Below are positions 1 to 8,838 of a stretch of DNA of 64,000 nt, one piece after another. Numbering within the stretch: position 1 is the stretch's first letter; every line of letters starts with the position of its first letter. Source of the stretch: CAVPJC01 sp963705155. GTDB lineage: Bacteria > Chloroflexota > Anaerolineae > Anaerolineales > UBA4823. Where the stretch lies: the NCBI GenBank assembly GCA_963705155.1, contig CAVPJC010000022.1:281024-345023 (forward strand). Reading direction: 5' to 3'. A program made the translations under genes and the position numbers. The notes under the pieces were generated by a model. It was not told where the DNA came from. It made no database searches and worked only from the letters and a program-made list of their open reading frames with translations.

Positions 1-797
1 TTGGCATAGTTCTCCAGACCGGTTTTAACCTCAGAAGAGCCCCAATCGGTGGCGCCGTTCCACAGGCCAGTGTATTTGTCGGGGCCGAGGGTGGCGAGGA
101 GGACGGTTTCAAAGAGGTGCATGGAAGTCCACTGCTCGCCGAGGGCGAGGGGCTGGACGCCGGCAGCCTGGAGGGTATCCATGGCAGCGAACCAGGCATC
201 CAGGGTGGTGGGAACTTCCACGCCGTTATCGGCGAGGAGCTTGGGGTTGTACCAGAGCACGTTGGCGCGGTGGATGTTGACCGGGACGGAGTAGATGTTG
301 CCGTCTTTGGAGATGAGCGGGATGAGGGTCTCGGGCATCACATCCAGCCAGCCGTTCTGCTCGTAGAGGAAATTGAGCGGCTCGAGCTGGTCGGCAGCCA
401 CGTAGGTGCCGATCAGTTCCCAACCGGCGTGACCTTGCCAGCTGTCGGGAGCGTCGCCAGCCTGCAGGCGGGTGGCGAGCACGGCGCGGGCGTTGGTGCC
501 TGCGCCGCCGGCGACGGCAGCATTGACAAACTCAATATCGGGATACTTGGCCTTGAAGACCTTGATCATGGCGTCCAAACCGGCAGCTTCGCCGCCGCCT
601 GTCCACCACGAGAAGACTTCCACCTGATTGGCCGCGCCGGTCTGCGCCGGCGGTTCAGTTGCAGCCGGGGCTTCGGTGGCAACCGGAGCTGCGGTGGCAG
701 CGGGAGTGGCTGGTTGTCCTCCACCGCAGGCGCTGAGCACCAGCGAGAAAATCAGGACTACAGCCAGGATGAACCAGCTATATTTTTTTGCAGTCAT
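1..797 (-). CDS. Sugar ABC transporter substrate-binding lipoprotein (family 1), C-terminus cut by window edge
   Basis: This is the N-terminal 265 residues of an extracellular solute-binding protein family 1 member, most like glucose/mannose-type binding proteins. It would capture a sugar outside the membrane and deliver it to an ABC permease that is not in the window. The start ATG is at 797 (minus) behind a strong AAGGAGAA ribosome site. A hydrophobic signal peptide ends in the lipobox LSAC with Cys24 as the lipidation residue. A Pro/Ala/Thr linker follows, then a mature domain opening with EVFSWWTGGGE, and further in, DAPDSWQGHAGWEL and PVNIHRANVLWYNP, all typical of the family. The reading frame is intact to position 3, so truncation is only the window boundary. 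The exact substrate cannot be told from sequence. Confidence 0.9.
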   Translation of the reverse strand, partial: MTAKKYSWFILAVVLIFSLVLSACGGGQPATPAATAAPVATEAPAATEPPAQTGAANQVEVFSWWTGGGEAAGLDAMIKVFKAKYPDIEFVNAAVAGGAGTNARAVLATRLQAGDAPDSWQGHAGWELIGTYVAADQLEPLNFLYEQNGWLDVMPETLIPLISKDGNIYSVPVNIHRANVLWYNPKLLADNGVEVPTTLDAWFAAMDTLQAAGVQPLALGEQWTSMHLFETVLLATLGPDKYTGLWNGATDWGSSEVKTGLENYA

Positions 798-1137
798 TCT
801 TTCTTCTCCTTCGAAATTATTGGTACTTACCGGATCGATTGTATTTGCCGCCCCATCGGCAGAGATATGACAGCCATACCGGGCTGCCTGTGGGGTAGAG
901 ATCATAACCTGCAATACCATCGTGTCTCTCGCAGAAATACACCTCCTTATTGGTTTTGTCGCAAGTCTTATTTGATCTGAGCAGTTGCAAAATGTGCATG
1001 CCTGATTTGCATCTTTCACCGTAAATGGTTTTAGGGTGCCGATGTAGAGGCATTTCGAGTTAAAATATATTATACAGAACAATAGGGTCTAATTTCAAGC
1101 AGAATTCGGACAAAAACCGGACAATTAGCGGACATCC
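798..1137. other. Divergent intergenic region between the binding protein and the response regulator
   Basis: About 340 bases without a convincing gene. It must hold the promoters of two divergent genes. The right half is AT-rich (1058-1076, containing TATTATACA) and could supply a -10 for the plus-strand regulator, but no good -35 is seen. Three phased CGGACA hexamers lie at its right end and are listed separately. Short ORFs on both strands here show no recognisable protein. Confidence 0.5.
1107..1134 (+). promoter_or_regulatory. Three CGGACA direct repeats at exact 11-bp spacing
   Basis: CGGACA occurs at 1107, 1118 and 1129, each copy starting exactly 11 bp after the last, and the last ends 3 bp before the start codon at 1138. 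Direct repeats spaced by one helical turn are the usual layout of tandem response-regulator or activator sites. No Shine-Dalgarno sequence fits in this stretch, so the block occupies the place of the ribosome site. Confidence 0.5.
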
Positions 1138-2355
1138 ATGGACCGCAATACATTTAATAATCACCTCAAAGACCTGATGCTGCACTACTATGATACTGCT
1201 GCTATGGAAACGCACCCATTGGCGGAGTTGGTACGGCCTGCTCCAGATTACAGGGGCAGCCGGGGTGAAAACCTGCGCGCCTTGATTGCTGAAACCATTG
1301 ATCATTTGAAGCCCGCCAATAAAAACCTGCCAGCGCAGGCCGTGGAGTGGAGGCCCTACCAGATCTTGTACAAACGTTATATTGAGGGTATGGGTTTGCA
1401 AGCCCTTTCAGCGGCCCTGTCTTTGAGCGAGCGGCAGGTGCGGCGCGATCACAGCCGCGCCTTGCAGGCTCTCTCCGGGCGATTGTGGGACCAGATCGGC
1501 CCGACGGCAGTTGTAGAAACGACTGAAGAGCATGCCAGCAGCACAACCGCCCGCAAACCCTTTGATCCCTTTCGGGTGCAGCTGGTTTCCCTGGATTTAA
1601 ACGAGGTGCTGGAGGGTATCCGCAGTATCATGCAGAAGCGGGTGGAAGATGACGGCTTTCAACTTGAGATTACACTGGCTCCTGAGCCGCTGTCCTGCCT
1701 GGCAGACCGGGTGGTGCTGCGCCAGATCCTGATCAGCCTGTTTAACCTGGCCTGCCATCTGCAAGCGGGAACCACCTTGCAGGTGCGCTCCGGCAGCGAA
1801 TCCGGCCAGCCTGCGGTGAGCATACAATTCCAGGTGGATGACCAGTGGGCCTTCTGGTATGAGGCGCAGGGCGGCGACCTGAGGGAATATGCTCGCTCAT
1901 GGTCCGAGCGGTTGCAGGGCGCTCTCTTCGAAGAGCTGCCTGCCCGCGGGCAGGCTGGACCGGCGCGCCTGGGGCTTGCGTTGCCGGCAAGTGGTCAGGC
2001 GCTGGTGCTGGTGGTGGACGACCAGCAATCGGCCATCCGCATGTACCAGCGTTATCTCAGCCACCTGGCGTACAAAGTGGTGGGGGTCACCGATCCGCAC
2101 CAGGTGTTCGCGCTGGTGAGCCAGGCGCAGCCGCTGCTGGTCATTTTGGACGTGATGATGCCGCAAGTGGATGGCTGGGAGATTTTTCAGGCGCTGCAGT
2201 TAGATGCTTCCACACGGCATATTCCGGTCGTGGTATGCTCGGCCTGGGATGAGCCCGAGCTGGCCAAATCGCTGGGGGCGAGCGAGTTTTTAAAAAAACC
2301 CATTACCCAACGGGATTTGCTCCGGATGCTGGAAAGCCTGAACCTGCCGGGGTAG
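1138..2355 (+). CDS. Response regulator with N-terminal sigma-like HTH and C-terminal receiver domain
   Basis: A 405-residue signalling protein of unusual order. Residues 85-112 form a helix-turn-helix like sigma region 4 (LSLSERQVRRDHSRALQAL). Residues 150-285 resemble a degenerate histidine-kinase-type ATPase fold, with the motif VVLRQILISLFNLA in the place of the N-box but without clear G boxes. Residues 289-403 are a complete receiver with acidic pair Asp294/Asp295, phosphoacceptor Asp338 in VILDVMMP and Lys387 in EFLKKP. It probably binds DNA and is switched by phosphorylation, perhaps by the convergent hybrid kinase downstream, but that pairing is inference from position. The start ATG is preceded by phased CGGACA repeats rather than a ribosome site. 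Its last 53 bp overlap the 3' end of the opposing kinase gene. Confidence 0.75.
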   Translation: MDRNTFNNHLKDLMLHYYDTAAMETHPLAELVRPAPDYRGSRGENLRALIAETIDHLKPANKNLPAQAVEWRPYQILYKRYIEGMGLQALSAALSLSERQVRRDHSRALQALSGRLWDQIGPTAVVETTEEHASSTTARKPFDPFRVQLVSLDLNEVLEGIRSIMQKRVEDDGFQLEITLAPEPLSCLADRVVLRQILISLFNLACHLQAGTTLQVRSGSESGQPAVSIQFQVDDQWAFWYEAQGGDLREYARSWSERLQGALFEELPARGQAGPARLGLALPASGQALVLVVDDQQSAIRMYQRYLSHLAYKVVGVTDPHQVFALVSQAQPLLVILDVMMPQVDGWEIFQALQLDASTRHIPVVVCSAWDEPELAKSLGASEFLKKPITQRDLLRMLESLNLPG

Positions 2356-4553
2356 TGTAAGCCGGGGTCAGGGTTTGAAGCAAACTGGAGACGATATTTG
2401 AAAGCTCGGGCAGCGTGAGCTGGCGGTTCAGCTGGACATTGAGCACAGGGTGCACCTCGTTATAGCGTACCTGGGGAAGGTCCAGCGCGGAAATAACAAT
2501 GACCGCGCCGCGGAAATTCAAGGGCGGCTGGCGCACCAGCGCCAACAGGTCCAACCCATTCATTTCCGGCAGACCGATATCGAGCAAGATGGCATCCACG
2601 TGATCGGATTGCAGAATTTGAAGAGCCTCCTCACCGCTGGAGGCTGAAATAAGCTGATAGGGAGCGGCGGGCAGGGTTTTTTCCAGGGCTTTGGAGCGAA
2701 TAGCCTGGGAGACGAAGCGGATCATGGCGGGGTCGTTATCCACCACGAGCAGCTTATGCACGTGCGTTCCAAGGCGCTGCACAGCTTCCATCAGGTTTTG
2801 ACGGGAAACGGGCTTTACCAGGTAATCGTCGACACCGGTCAGCAGGCTGAGCGGACGGTCTGGCAAGGCGGGCTGGCTGAAGCCGATCACCGGCAGATCA
2901 TAGGGCAGTTCGGGCAGTCTGGCGCTGCTTGCGGGGCGGGAATCCAGATCGACCAGGATGGCACGCGGAAAGAGCCGGGTAATCCAGTTCTGGAGTTGAG
3001 CAACATCACCGGCGCGCTTGAACTGGTAATCGATGAGGGTCTTGCTGGAGCAGGGTTTCCAGGCTGTCTTCTTCGGAGAGCAGCAGCACCAGTTGTTCCT
3101 GGCGGATCTGGTAGAGGGGGTGTGCTGGCTGCAGATAGGTTTCCGTCTCAGCCAGCGGGGCGGCGGTTTCGTGGATGGGAATGGTAAAGTAGAAGCGGGT
3201 GCCGCGCCCCGGCTCGCTTTCCAGCCAGATGCGCCCACCGTGCAGCTCGATGAAGCGGCGGCTGATGGATAGACCCAATCCTGTGCCTTCGCGACGGCGC
3301 CAGCTGGCCTGGCCCACCTGGCGGAATTCATCAAACACCTTGGGTACGTCCTCAGGGGCAATACCGCTGCCGGTATCTTCCACCGTAATGAGCAGGTGCT
3401 CGTCAGTTGCTGAGGCATGGATGGTCACCCCGCCGGTTTCGGTAAAACGCAGGCTGTTGGTGACCAGGTTGAGCAGCACCTGGCGGATGCGGGTGGTGTC
3501 GATAAATACCTGGGGCAGATCCGGCGCAAACTCTGCGCGCAGCCACAGCCCTTTTTGGGCAAAAGCAGACCCAGCCATTTTTGTGACTTCCTGCACCACA
3601 TGCTCCAGGCTAACTTTTTCCCGGAAGAGCGTCATCTGCTGGGCGTCGATCTGGCCCATATCCAGGATATCATTGATCAAGCCGAGCAGATGCGTGCTGC
3701 TGCGGTAAACCTCCTGGATGTCATCGTACAGGCCGGGCGGCCAGCTTTCGCGGGGGGCATAGGTAGCAGGGGAGTTGACCATCAGATCGCTGAAGCCCAG
3801 GATGAAATTGAGGGGTGAGCGCAGCTCGTGGCTGACTGCCAGGATGAAACGGTCGCGGTCATCCCGGGCCTCTTCGGCGCGGATGCGGGCGGAGTGCAGC
3901 ATCTGGTTCAGGCGCTCCAGCTGGTAATTGGCCTGGGTCTGCTCTTTGAGCATGCGGCTGATCTCAGCCCGGTGTTGGCGTGTTTCCTCCAGGAGGGTGC
4001 GGGCCTGTTCATAATGATAGGAAGAAGAATCGATAGCTGCCAGCAGGTTGGTGGAGAGCCCCCAGCCAATCGAGCCGGTGCAAATACTGGCGAAGAGGAT
4101 GCCAATGGGATAACCTGATGGCAAAGCCGGCAGAAAGGAGAGCTTGCCGAAAGTGAGGACGGCTGCCAGAATAAAGAGCTCCAGCAGCAGGGTGCCGCGC
4201 AGCCCGGTGGTGACAATAGCCATGAGCGGCAGGATGGCAAACAGCAGGGCGATCTCCGGGCGTTTGTAGGTGGTGTAAGCCTGCAGGATAACCAGCGTGA
4301 GGCCTGCCAGCCAGGCAATCTGGGCAATCCAGAGATGCCCATCCACCAGACGCAGGGAGATGAACACAATCGCAAGCATCATCAAGGTACTGAGCCACAA
4401 ACTGGGGCTGAAGATGCGCGGCCAGGTGAGCGTGGCCATCATGTGCCAGGCGATGTAAAGCGCAAAGGTCGTAATGATCAGATTGCGGGAGGTGGAACTG
4501 AGAAGTTGGTGGGTATCAAAATCGGACTTGTGCGATCCCAGTGAAGAAAGCAT
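2303..4553 (-). CDS. Membrane hybrid sensor histidine kinase with two C-terminal receiver-like domains (one frameshift)
   Basis: The N-terminal 175 residues carry about six hydrophobic segments, followed by a coiled linker, a HisKA box with His242 in SHELRSPLNFILGFSDL, and a HATPase with DTGSGIAPEDV and GTGLGLSISRRF. Near 3045 the frame changes by one base. Downstream the next frame encodes a degenerate receiver (ILVDLDSRP ... DDYLVKPVS) and a canonical one (LLVVDNDP, phospho-Asp in ILLDIGLPEMNG). The kinase would autophosphorylate and pass phosphate to its own receivers. The second receiver ends oddly (LNVQLNRQLTLPEL in place of the conserved Lys-Pro). The gene is third in a minus-strand operon after tlyA and the phosphodiester glycosidase, 30 bp downstream of the latter, with AGAGG before the ATG. 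Its stop lies inside the convergent regulator gene. Confidence 0.8.
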
Positions 4554-4583
4554 CTTTTGCCTCTGATTTTTCGGGGCGCTGCA

Positions 4584-5450
4584 CTAGCGGGGGGCAAATA
4601 TCCCCAGGTGATTGGCAACCGGCCGCTGGCGCCCGGGTATGCCATTGTTAATCGGCGAGTTGAGCAAGGAGGCGCCGCCCAGTGCATCCTGGACGGCCAG
4701 GGTGCTCGATCCACCGCCATCCAGGTTCATGGCTGTGTGGGCGCCGTGGGCCAGCAGGATCCCGGCAAGCTCGTCCAGCGAGGCGCCTTCGCTGTACCCT
4801 GGCTGGCGCCCATCCACAACAACAATGATCAGGCGGCGGGCAGCTTTATCCAACCCGATGGCGGTGCGCGGTTGGCGGCTTTCATCTAATCCGGACAGAG
4901 CCTGGCCCTGTTCCACCAGCATCAGGTTTCCGGAGATGGCATTGTAGATGCGGGCCGTGGGGGTGTTGAAGCGCGCCTGGTTGGTGCGCGAGATGTACAG
5001 CACCGGCTCGGCATCGCTGAGGGCGGAGTAAAGTGTGCCCTGCGATGCCGCCAGGCCAACCGGCTCTACCGGATCGCCGGAGTGAGGGTAGTAATCCAGG
5101 ATGGTATTGGAGCGCCAGGGTGTGAAACCGTCACCGTTAACAGCCACCTGAAGATCGAACTCTTTAAGGAAGCGGGTGGTGGTGCGTGCTTTTGAAGATA
5201 GCTCAGCCTCCGGATCGCCGGGCGTCACCAGGAAGCGCAGTCCGGGTGTGCGCAGATCAATGGTGACGATGTGAATAACCAGGGGGCGCGGAGACTGCCG
5301 TACCTCGCGCTGGTATTGAACGCCCTGAAAGAGCTGTCGCGTGACAGGTTTGGGCTGTGGACGGGCGTAGAGCCAGATCCAGCTCCCGGCGGCTGCCACA
5401 AGAAACAGCACGCTGAAGAAAAGCAGAAAACGAATTTTATTGGATCGCAT
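4584..5450 (-). CDS. Phosphodiester glycosidase family protein (NAGPA domain), membrane anchored
   Basis: A 288-residue protein with one N-terminal membrane segment (residues 8-26) and an exported phosphodiester glycosidase (NAGPA, PF09992) domain. Family members remove sugar groups from phosphodiesters, and bacterial homologues are linked to exopolysaccharide or cell-wall glycans. Typical motifs are LQVAVNGDGFTP, SGNLMLVEQG, PRTAIGLDKAARRLIIVVVDGR, and the metal/substrate segment HTAMNLDGGGSSTL near the C-terminus. Length and order match the family. It lies between tlyA (39 bp upstream) and the hybrid kinase (30 bp downstream) on the same strand, so the three are probably cotranscribed. A small TTGAGG/CCTCAA hairpin sits in the gap before its start. 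The substrate is unknown. Confidence 0.85.
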   Translation of the reverse strand: MRSNKIRFLLFFSVLFLVAAAGSWIWLYARPQPKPVTRQLFQGVQYQREVRQSPRPLVIHIVTIDLRTPGLRFLVTPGDPEAELSSKARTTTRFLKEFDLQVAVNGDGFTPWRSNTILDYYPHSGDPVEPVGLAASQGTLYSALSDAEPVLYISRTNQARFNTPTARIYNAISGNLMLVEQGQALSGLDESRQPRTAIGLDKAARRLIIVVVDGRQPGYSEGASLDELAGILLAHGAHTAMNLDGGGSSTLAVQDALGGASLLNSPINNGIPGRQRPVANHLGIFAPR

Positions 5451-5489
5451 AATTTATCATTTTTGAGGCATCCCCCCTCAAGCCAAACA

Positions 5490-6260
5490 TCAGAGGAAGG
5501 CTGAGGCGATGAGCTCATCCAGACTGGTATCGTCATTTTCATCGGGCGCCAGCCAGGCCAGGAACTCGCTGTTGCCTTTAGGGCCCAGCAGCGGAGAGCG
5601 CAGCAGGCCGCACACTGCCAGACCCTTCTCGCGGGCAAAGCCGAGCACATCCTGCAGTACCTGGCGGTGGATGGCAGCATCGCGGATCACGCCATCACCG
5701 CGCCTCACCTGGGCTCGCCCGGCTTCGAACTGCGGCTTGATCAGTGCGATGATCTCCGCCGGACCCCAGCCGCGGATCACCGGCAGCAGGATTTTCAGGG
5801 ATATAAAGGAAGCGTCCACGGTCACCAGATCCACCGGCTGGGGCAGCGCCTGGATGAAGCGGGCATTGGTCTGCTCCATGACGACGACGCGTGGATCCTG
5901 GCGCAGTTTCCAGTGCAAGATGCCCTGGCCGACATCGATGGCGTAAACACGGGCCGCGCCGCGCTGCAGCAGGCAGTCGGTGAAGCCGCCGGTGGAAGCG
6001 CCTACATCGGCGCAGATTTTACCCGCCGGGTCCACTCCGAAGCCATCCAGGGCGGCCTGCAGTTTTTCACCGCCGCGTGAGACGTAAGGAGGCCCGTGGT
6101 CGATCTCCAGCGTGATGCCAGGAAGCACGTTGGTGGCTGGTTTGAGCACCACCTGGCCATCCACGCGCACCTGGCCCGCCATCACCAGGCGCTGTGCCAG
6201 CGAGCGGCTTTCAACCAGGCCGCGCTCGACGAGCAGTGTGTCCAGCCGAATTTTGGGCAT
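5490..6260 (-). CDS. tlyA: TlyA-type rRNA (cytidine-2'-O)-methyltransferase
   Basis: A 256-residue member of the TlyA family. The N-terminal S4 RNA-binding domain (residues 1-65, RLDTLLVERGLVESRSLAQRL) is followed by an FtsJ/RrmJ-like methyltransferase with the SAM loop DVGASTGGFTDCLLQRGA and the downstream motifs TVDASFISLKILLP and ALIKPQFEAGR. TlyA methylates ribose 2'-OH of cytidines in 23S and, in some species, 16S rRNA using S-adenosylmethionine. The frame is intact and length is usual. The start ATG lies only 7 nt after a TAGAAT -10-like hexamer on the same strand, which suggests a leaderless message. It is the first gene of the minus-strand operon with the glycosidase and hybrid kinase. 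Confidence 0.93.
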   Translation of the reverse strand: MPKIRLDTLLVERGLVESRSLAQRLVMAGQVRVDGQVVLKPATNVLPGITLEIDHGPPYVSRGGEKLQAALDGFGVDPAGKICADVGASTGGFTDCLLQRGAARVYAIDVGQGILHWKLRQDPRVVVMEQTNARFIQALPQPVDLVTVDASFISLKILLPVIRGWGPAEIIALIKPQFEAGRAQVRRGDGVIRDAAIHRQVLQDVLGFAREKGLAVCGLLRSPLLGPKGNSEFLAWLAPDENDDTSLDELIASAFL

Positions 6261-6266
6261 GGGATT

Positions 6267-6272
6267 ATTCTA
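6267..6272 (-). promoter_or_regulatory. -10 element for tlyA, leaderless arrangement
   Basis: TAGAAT on the minus strand ends 6 nt before the tlyA ATG, so transcription would begin at or next to the start codon. No good -35 is visible. Confidence 0.4.
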
Positions 6273-6298
6273 ACACGTCCAGGTAGGGAGGATTTCCT

Positions 6299-6328
6299 TT
6301 GATTGAAAGCCCTCGCTAAGGGTATAAT
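6299..6328 (+). promoter_or_regulatory. Promoter of the M20 peptidase gene
   Basis: TTGATT (6299-6304) and TATAAT (6323-6328) are separated by 18 bp. The predicted start near 6335 leaves a leader of about 25 nt containing the AAGGAGAA ribosome site. Confidence 0.6.
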
Positions 6329-6359
6329 TTGCAAAACTGATTTGATCAAGGAGAACCCC

Positions 6360-7734
6360 ATGAGCGATCATCGCGCCGCTGCTATTGAGTTTGTGCATGA
6401 AAACCGGCAGCGCTTTTTATCTGAACTGAGCGAATTTCTAACCATTCCATCGGTCTCGACCGATCCGGAGCGGAAAGGCGATATGCAGCGCGCCGCCGCG
6501 TGGGTGGCGGGGCAGTTGAACAAACTGGGCATGGACAACGTGCAGATCTTCCAGACCGGCGGCCACCCGGTGGTGTACGCTGAGCATTTACAGGCCGGAG
6601 CGGGGGCGCAGACCATGCTGGTATACGGTCATTATGACGTGCAGCCGGCCGAACCGCTGGAGCTGTGGGAGAGCGGCGCTTTTGACCCGACGGTGCGCGG
6701 CGAAAACCTGTATGCGCGCGGCGCCACCGATATGAAGGGCCAGGTGATGGCCTGCGTTGAAAGCGGTGGAGGCGGTGATGCACGCCGGCAGGCTGCCGGT
6801 GAACCTCAAATTCCTGATCGAAGGCGAGGAAGAGATCGGTTCTCCCAGCCTGGGCGGTTTCATCGCCGGGCACAAAGAACTGCTGGCCTGTGATTTTGCC
6901 CTGAACCCCGATTCGGGCATCCTGTCGCCAGATTTACCCACGATCACCTACGCCCTGCGCGGCCTGGCATACTTTGAGGTGCGCCTGACCGGTCCGGCGA
7001 TGGACCTGCACTCGGGTGTATTTGGCGGTTCGGTGCACAACCCGGCCCAGGTGCTGTGCGAGCTGATTGCCGGCATGCACGATGAGCAGGGGCGGGTGAC
7101 ACTGCCCGGGTTTTACGACAGCGTGCGCCCATTGGACGCCGATGAGCGCCTCGAGCTGAGGCGGCTGCCGGTTGGCGATGAATTTTTCCAGGAGGCGACG
7201 GGTGTGCCGGCCCTGTGGGGCGAGGCGGGTTACAGCGCGGTGGAGCGGGTGGGCGCCCGTCCCACGCTGGAAGTGAACGGTATGCTCTCCGGGTTCACCG
7301 GCGAAGGCTCCAAGACGGTGCTGCCGGCCAAAGCCATGGCCAAGATTTCCTGCCGCCTGGTGCCCGACCAGGACCCCGAAGCCGTTCACCAGCAGCTGTT
7401 GAAATACCTGGAAGCCCACGCCCCCAAAACGGTGCGCTACGAGGTGATCAAGATGGCGGGCAGCCCGGCGTCCATCTCCGACCGCCACTCGACGGCGACG
7501 CAGGCCATCGCCGCCGCCATGGAGACGGTGTGGGGGCGCAAGCCGGTTTTCCGCCGCGAGGGCGGCAGTGTACCGGTGGTGGTGCAGTTCCAGACCTTCC
7601 TGGGTGTCGAGTCGGTGAATGTGGGTTTTGCCCTGCCGGGCGATAATATGCATGCTCCGAATGAGAAAATCCACCTGCCCACATGGTACCGGGGCATCGA
7701 TACCCTGGTGCATTTTATCTATAACCTGGCATAG
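6360..7734 (+). CDS. M20 family dipeptidase/metallopeptidase (one frameshift)
   Basis: A zinc-dependent M20 peptidase of about 458 residues once a single-base frame change near 6757 is bridged. The start ATG at 6360 follows AAGGAGAA. The first part carries the metal motif VYGHYDVQP and GATDMKGQ. The frame then shifts just after MAC, and the remainder carries the catalytic glutamates in EGEEEIGSPSL, the dimerisation domain (VNGMLSGFTGEGSKTVLP), and late residues including GDNMHAPNEKI that complete the metal site. Such cytosolic enzymes cleave dipeptides or related amides. The two halves fit without loss of residues, so the break looks like an indel error, not decay. The gene has its own promoter. 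Confidence 0.88.
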
Positions 7735-7751
7735 AGAAGCGATCAGCGTCG

Positions 7752-7808
7752 AGACGCAAAGATCCCCGGGTTACTGTTGAAAAACTTTGCGAACTTTGCG
7801 TCTTTGCG
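7752..7808. repeat. Intergenic CTTTGCG repeat with inverted AGACGCAAAG arms
   Basis: AGACGCAAAG (7752-7761) is the exact reverse complement of CTTTGCGTCT (7794-7803), with a 32-nt loop. CTTTGCG itself occurs three times (7785, 7794, 7802). It looks like a dispersed intergenic palindrome and is not followed by a T run. Confidence 0.6.
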
Positions 7809-7831
7809 GTTGTCATTAAAGGTAAACAAAT

Positions 7832-8716
7832 ATGAGCGAATCCAGGATGCCCTCCTACGGCGGGCAGGCGGTTATTGAAGGTGTCATGATGCGCGGGGCG
7901 AAGTCGGTGGCGATTGCCATGCGCGCTCCCGATCAGAGCATTGTTTTACACACCGAGACGCTCGGTGGAATTTACAAGAGCCGGGTGGCAAAAATCCCCT
8001 TTCTGCGCGGGCTGGTGATGCTGTGGGATGCGCTCGGGCTGGGGATGCGCGCCCTTACCCTGTCGGCCAACACACAGACCGGCGAAGATGAGAAGCTGGA
8101 AGGTCCCATGCTGTACGTGACGCTGGGCATCTCGCTGGCGCTGGGCGTAGGGTTGTTCCTGGTGGCGCCGGCGGCGGCCGGGCAGTTGATGGAGCACTGG
8201 CTGGGCATCAACGCCTGGTGGGGAAACCTGGCGGAGGGAATCATCCGGCTGCTGCTGCTGGTGGCCTACATCGTGGCAGTGGGGCGCGTGCCCGATATCC
8301 GGCGTGTGTTTGCTTACCACGGAGCGGAGCATAAAACCATCAACGCCTTCGAGTCAGGCGCCGAGCTGACCCCCGAGAACGTGGCAAAATTTTCACTGGA
8401 ACACCCGCGCTGCGGCACGGCTTTCTTGCTCACGCTGGTGCTGCTTTCGGTGGTGCTGTTCAGCCTGCTGGGGCCGCTGCCGGTGTTCTGGCGGCTGGCC
8501 AGCCGGGTGTTGCTTCTGCCTTTGCTGGCGGGCATGGCCTACGAGTACATCCGCTTTACAGCCAATCACCTGGACTTAGCCCTGGTGCGCCTGATGGTGC
8601 GCCCGAACATGGCCCTGCAGCGCCTGACGACGCGTGAGCCCGACCTGCCCATGCTGGAAGTGGCCATTTCGGCTTTCAATGAGATGCGCCGCGGCGAGGG
8701 GCAATTGACCGTGTAG
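7832..8716 (+). CDS. DUF1385 family membrane protein (YqhQ-like)
   Basis: A 294-residue integral membrane protein of the DUF1385 family (Bacillus YqhQ). The N-terminal signature GGQAVIEGVMMRGAKSVAIAMR and the central AYHGAEHKTINAFE with HPRCGTAFLLTLVLLS are diagnostic. Four to five hydrophobic segments lie between residues 80 and 235. The biochemical role is not established. Homologues are widespread in Firmicutes and Chloroflexota. The start ATG follows AAAGGT by a normal distance. A strong bidirectional terminator follows the stop, shared with the convergent acyltransferase gene. The frame is intact. Confidence 0.9.
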   Translation: MSESRMPSYGGQAVIEGVMMRGAKSVAIAMRAPDQSIVLHTETLGGIYKSRVAKIPFLRGLVMLWDALGLGMRALTLSANTQTGEDEKLEGPMLYVTLGISLALGVGLFLVAPAAAGQLMEHWLGINAWWGNLAEGIIRLLLLVAYIVAVGRVPDIRRVFAYHGAEHKTINAFESGAELTPENVAKFSLEHPRCGTAFLLTLVLLSVVLFSLLGPLPVFWRLASRVLLLPLLAGMAYEYIRFTANHLDLALVRLMVRPNMALQRLTTREPDLPMLEVAISAFNEMRRGEGQLTV

Positions 8717-8748
8717 GCGGCGGACACCGAAGGTTGAATAATCTAAAG

Positions 8749-8784
8749 AACCGATCCGCGGGCAGCGCCGCCCGCGGATCGGTT
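8749..8784. terminator. Bidirectional rho-independent terminator
   Basis: A perfect 15-bp stem, AACCGATCCGCGGGC (8749-8763) against GCCCGCGGATCGGTT (8770-8784), with a 6-nt loop, lies between two convergent genes. The plus side runs into TTTTGG, the minus side into TTCTTT. Confidence 0.8.
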
Positions 8785-8838
8785 TTGGTATTGTGGCACC
8801 GGACAACAGCTAGTTTTCAGGATAGGGGCAATACAAAT

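Noticed and set aside
117..980. Long plus-strand ORF (287 aa) at the window start
   Set aside because: It is the antisense shadow of the sugar-binding lipoprotein, whose minus-strand translation has a signal peptide, lipobox and family motifs.
4009..4398. Opposite-frame ORFs over the hybrid kinase membrane region
   Set aside because: They lack any motif, while the kinase frame has six helices followed by HisKA and HATPase boxes.
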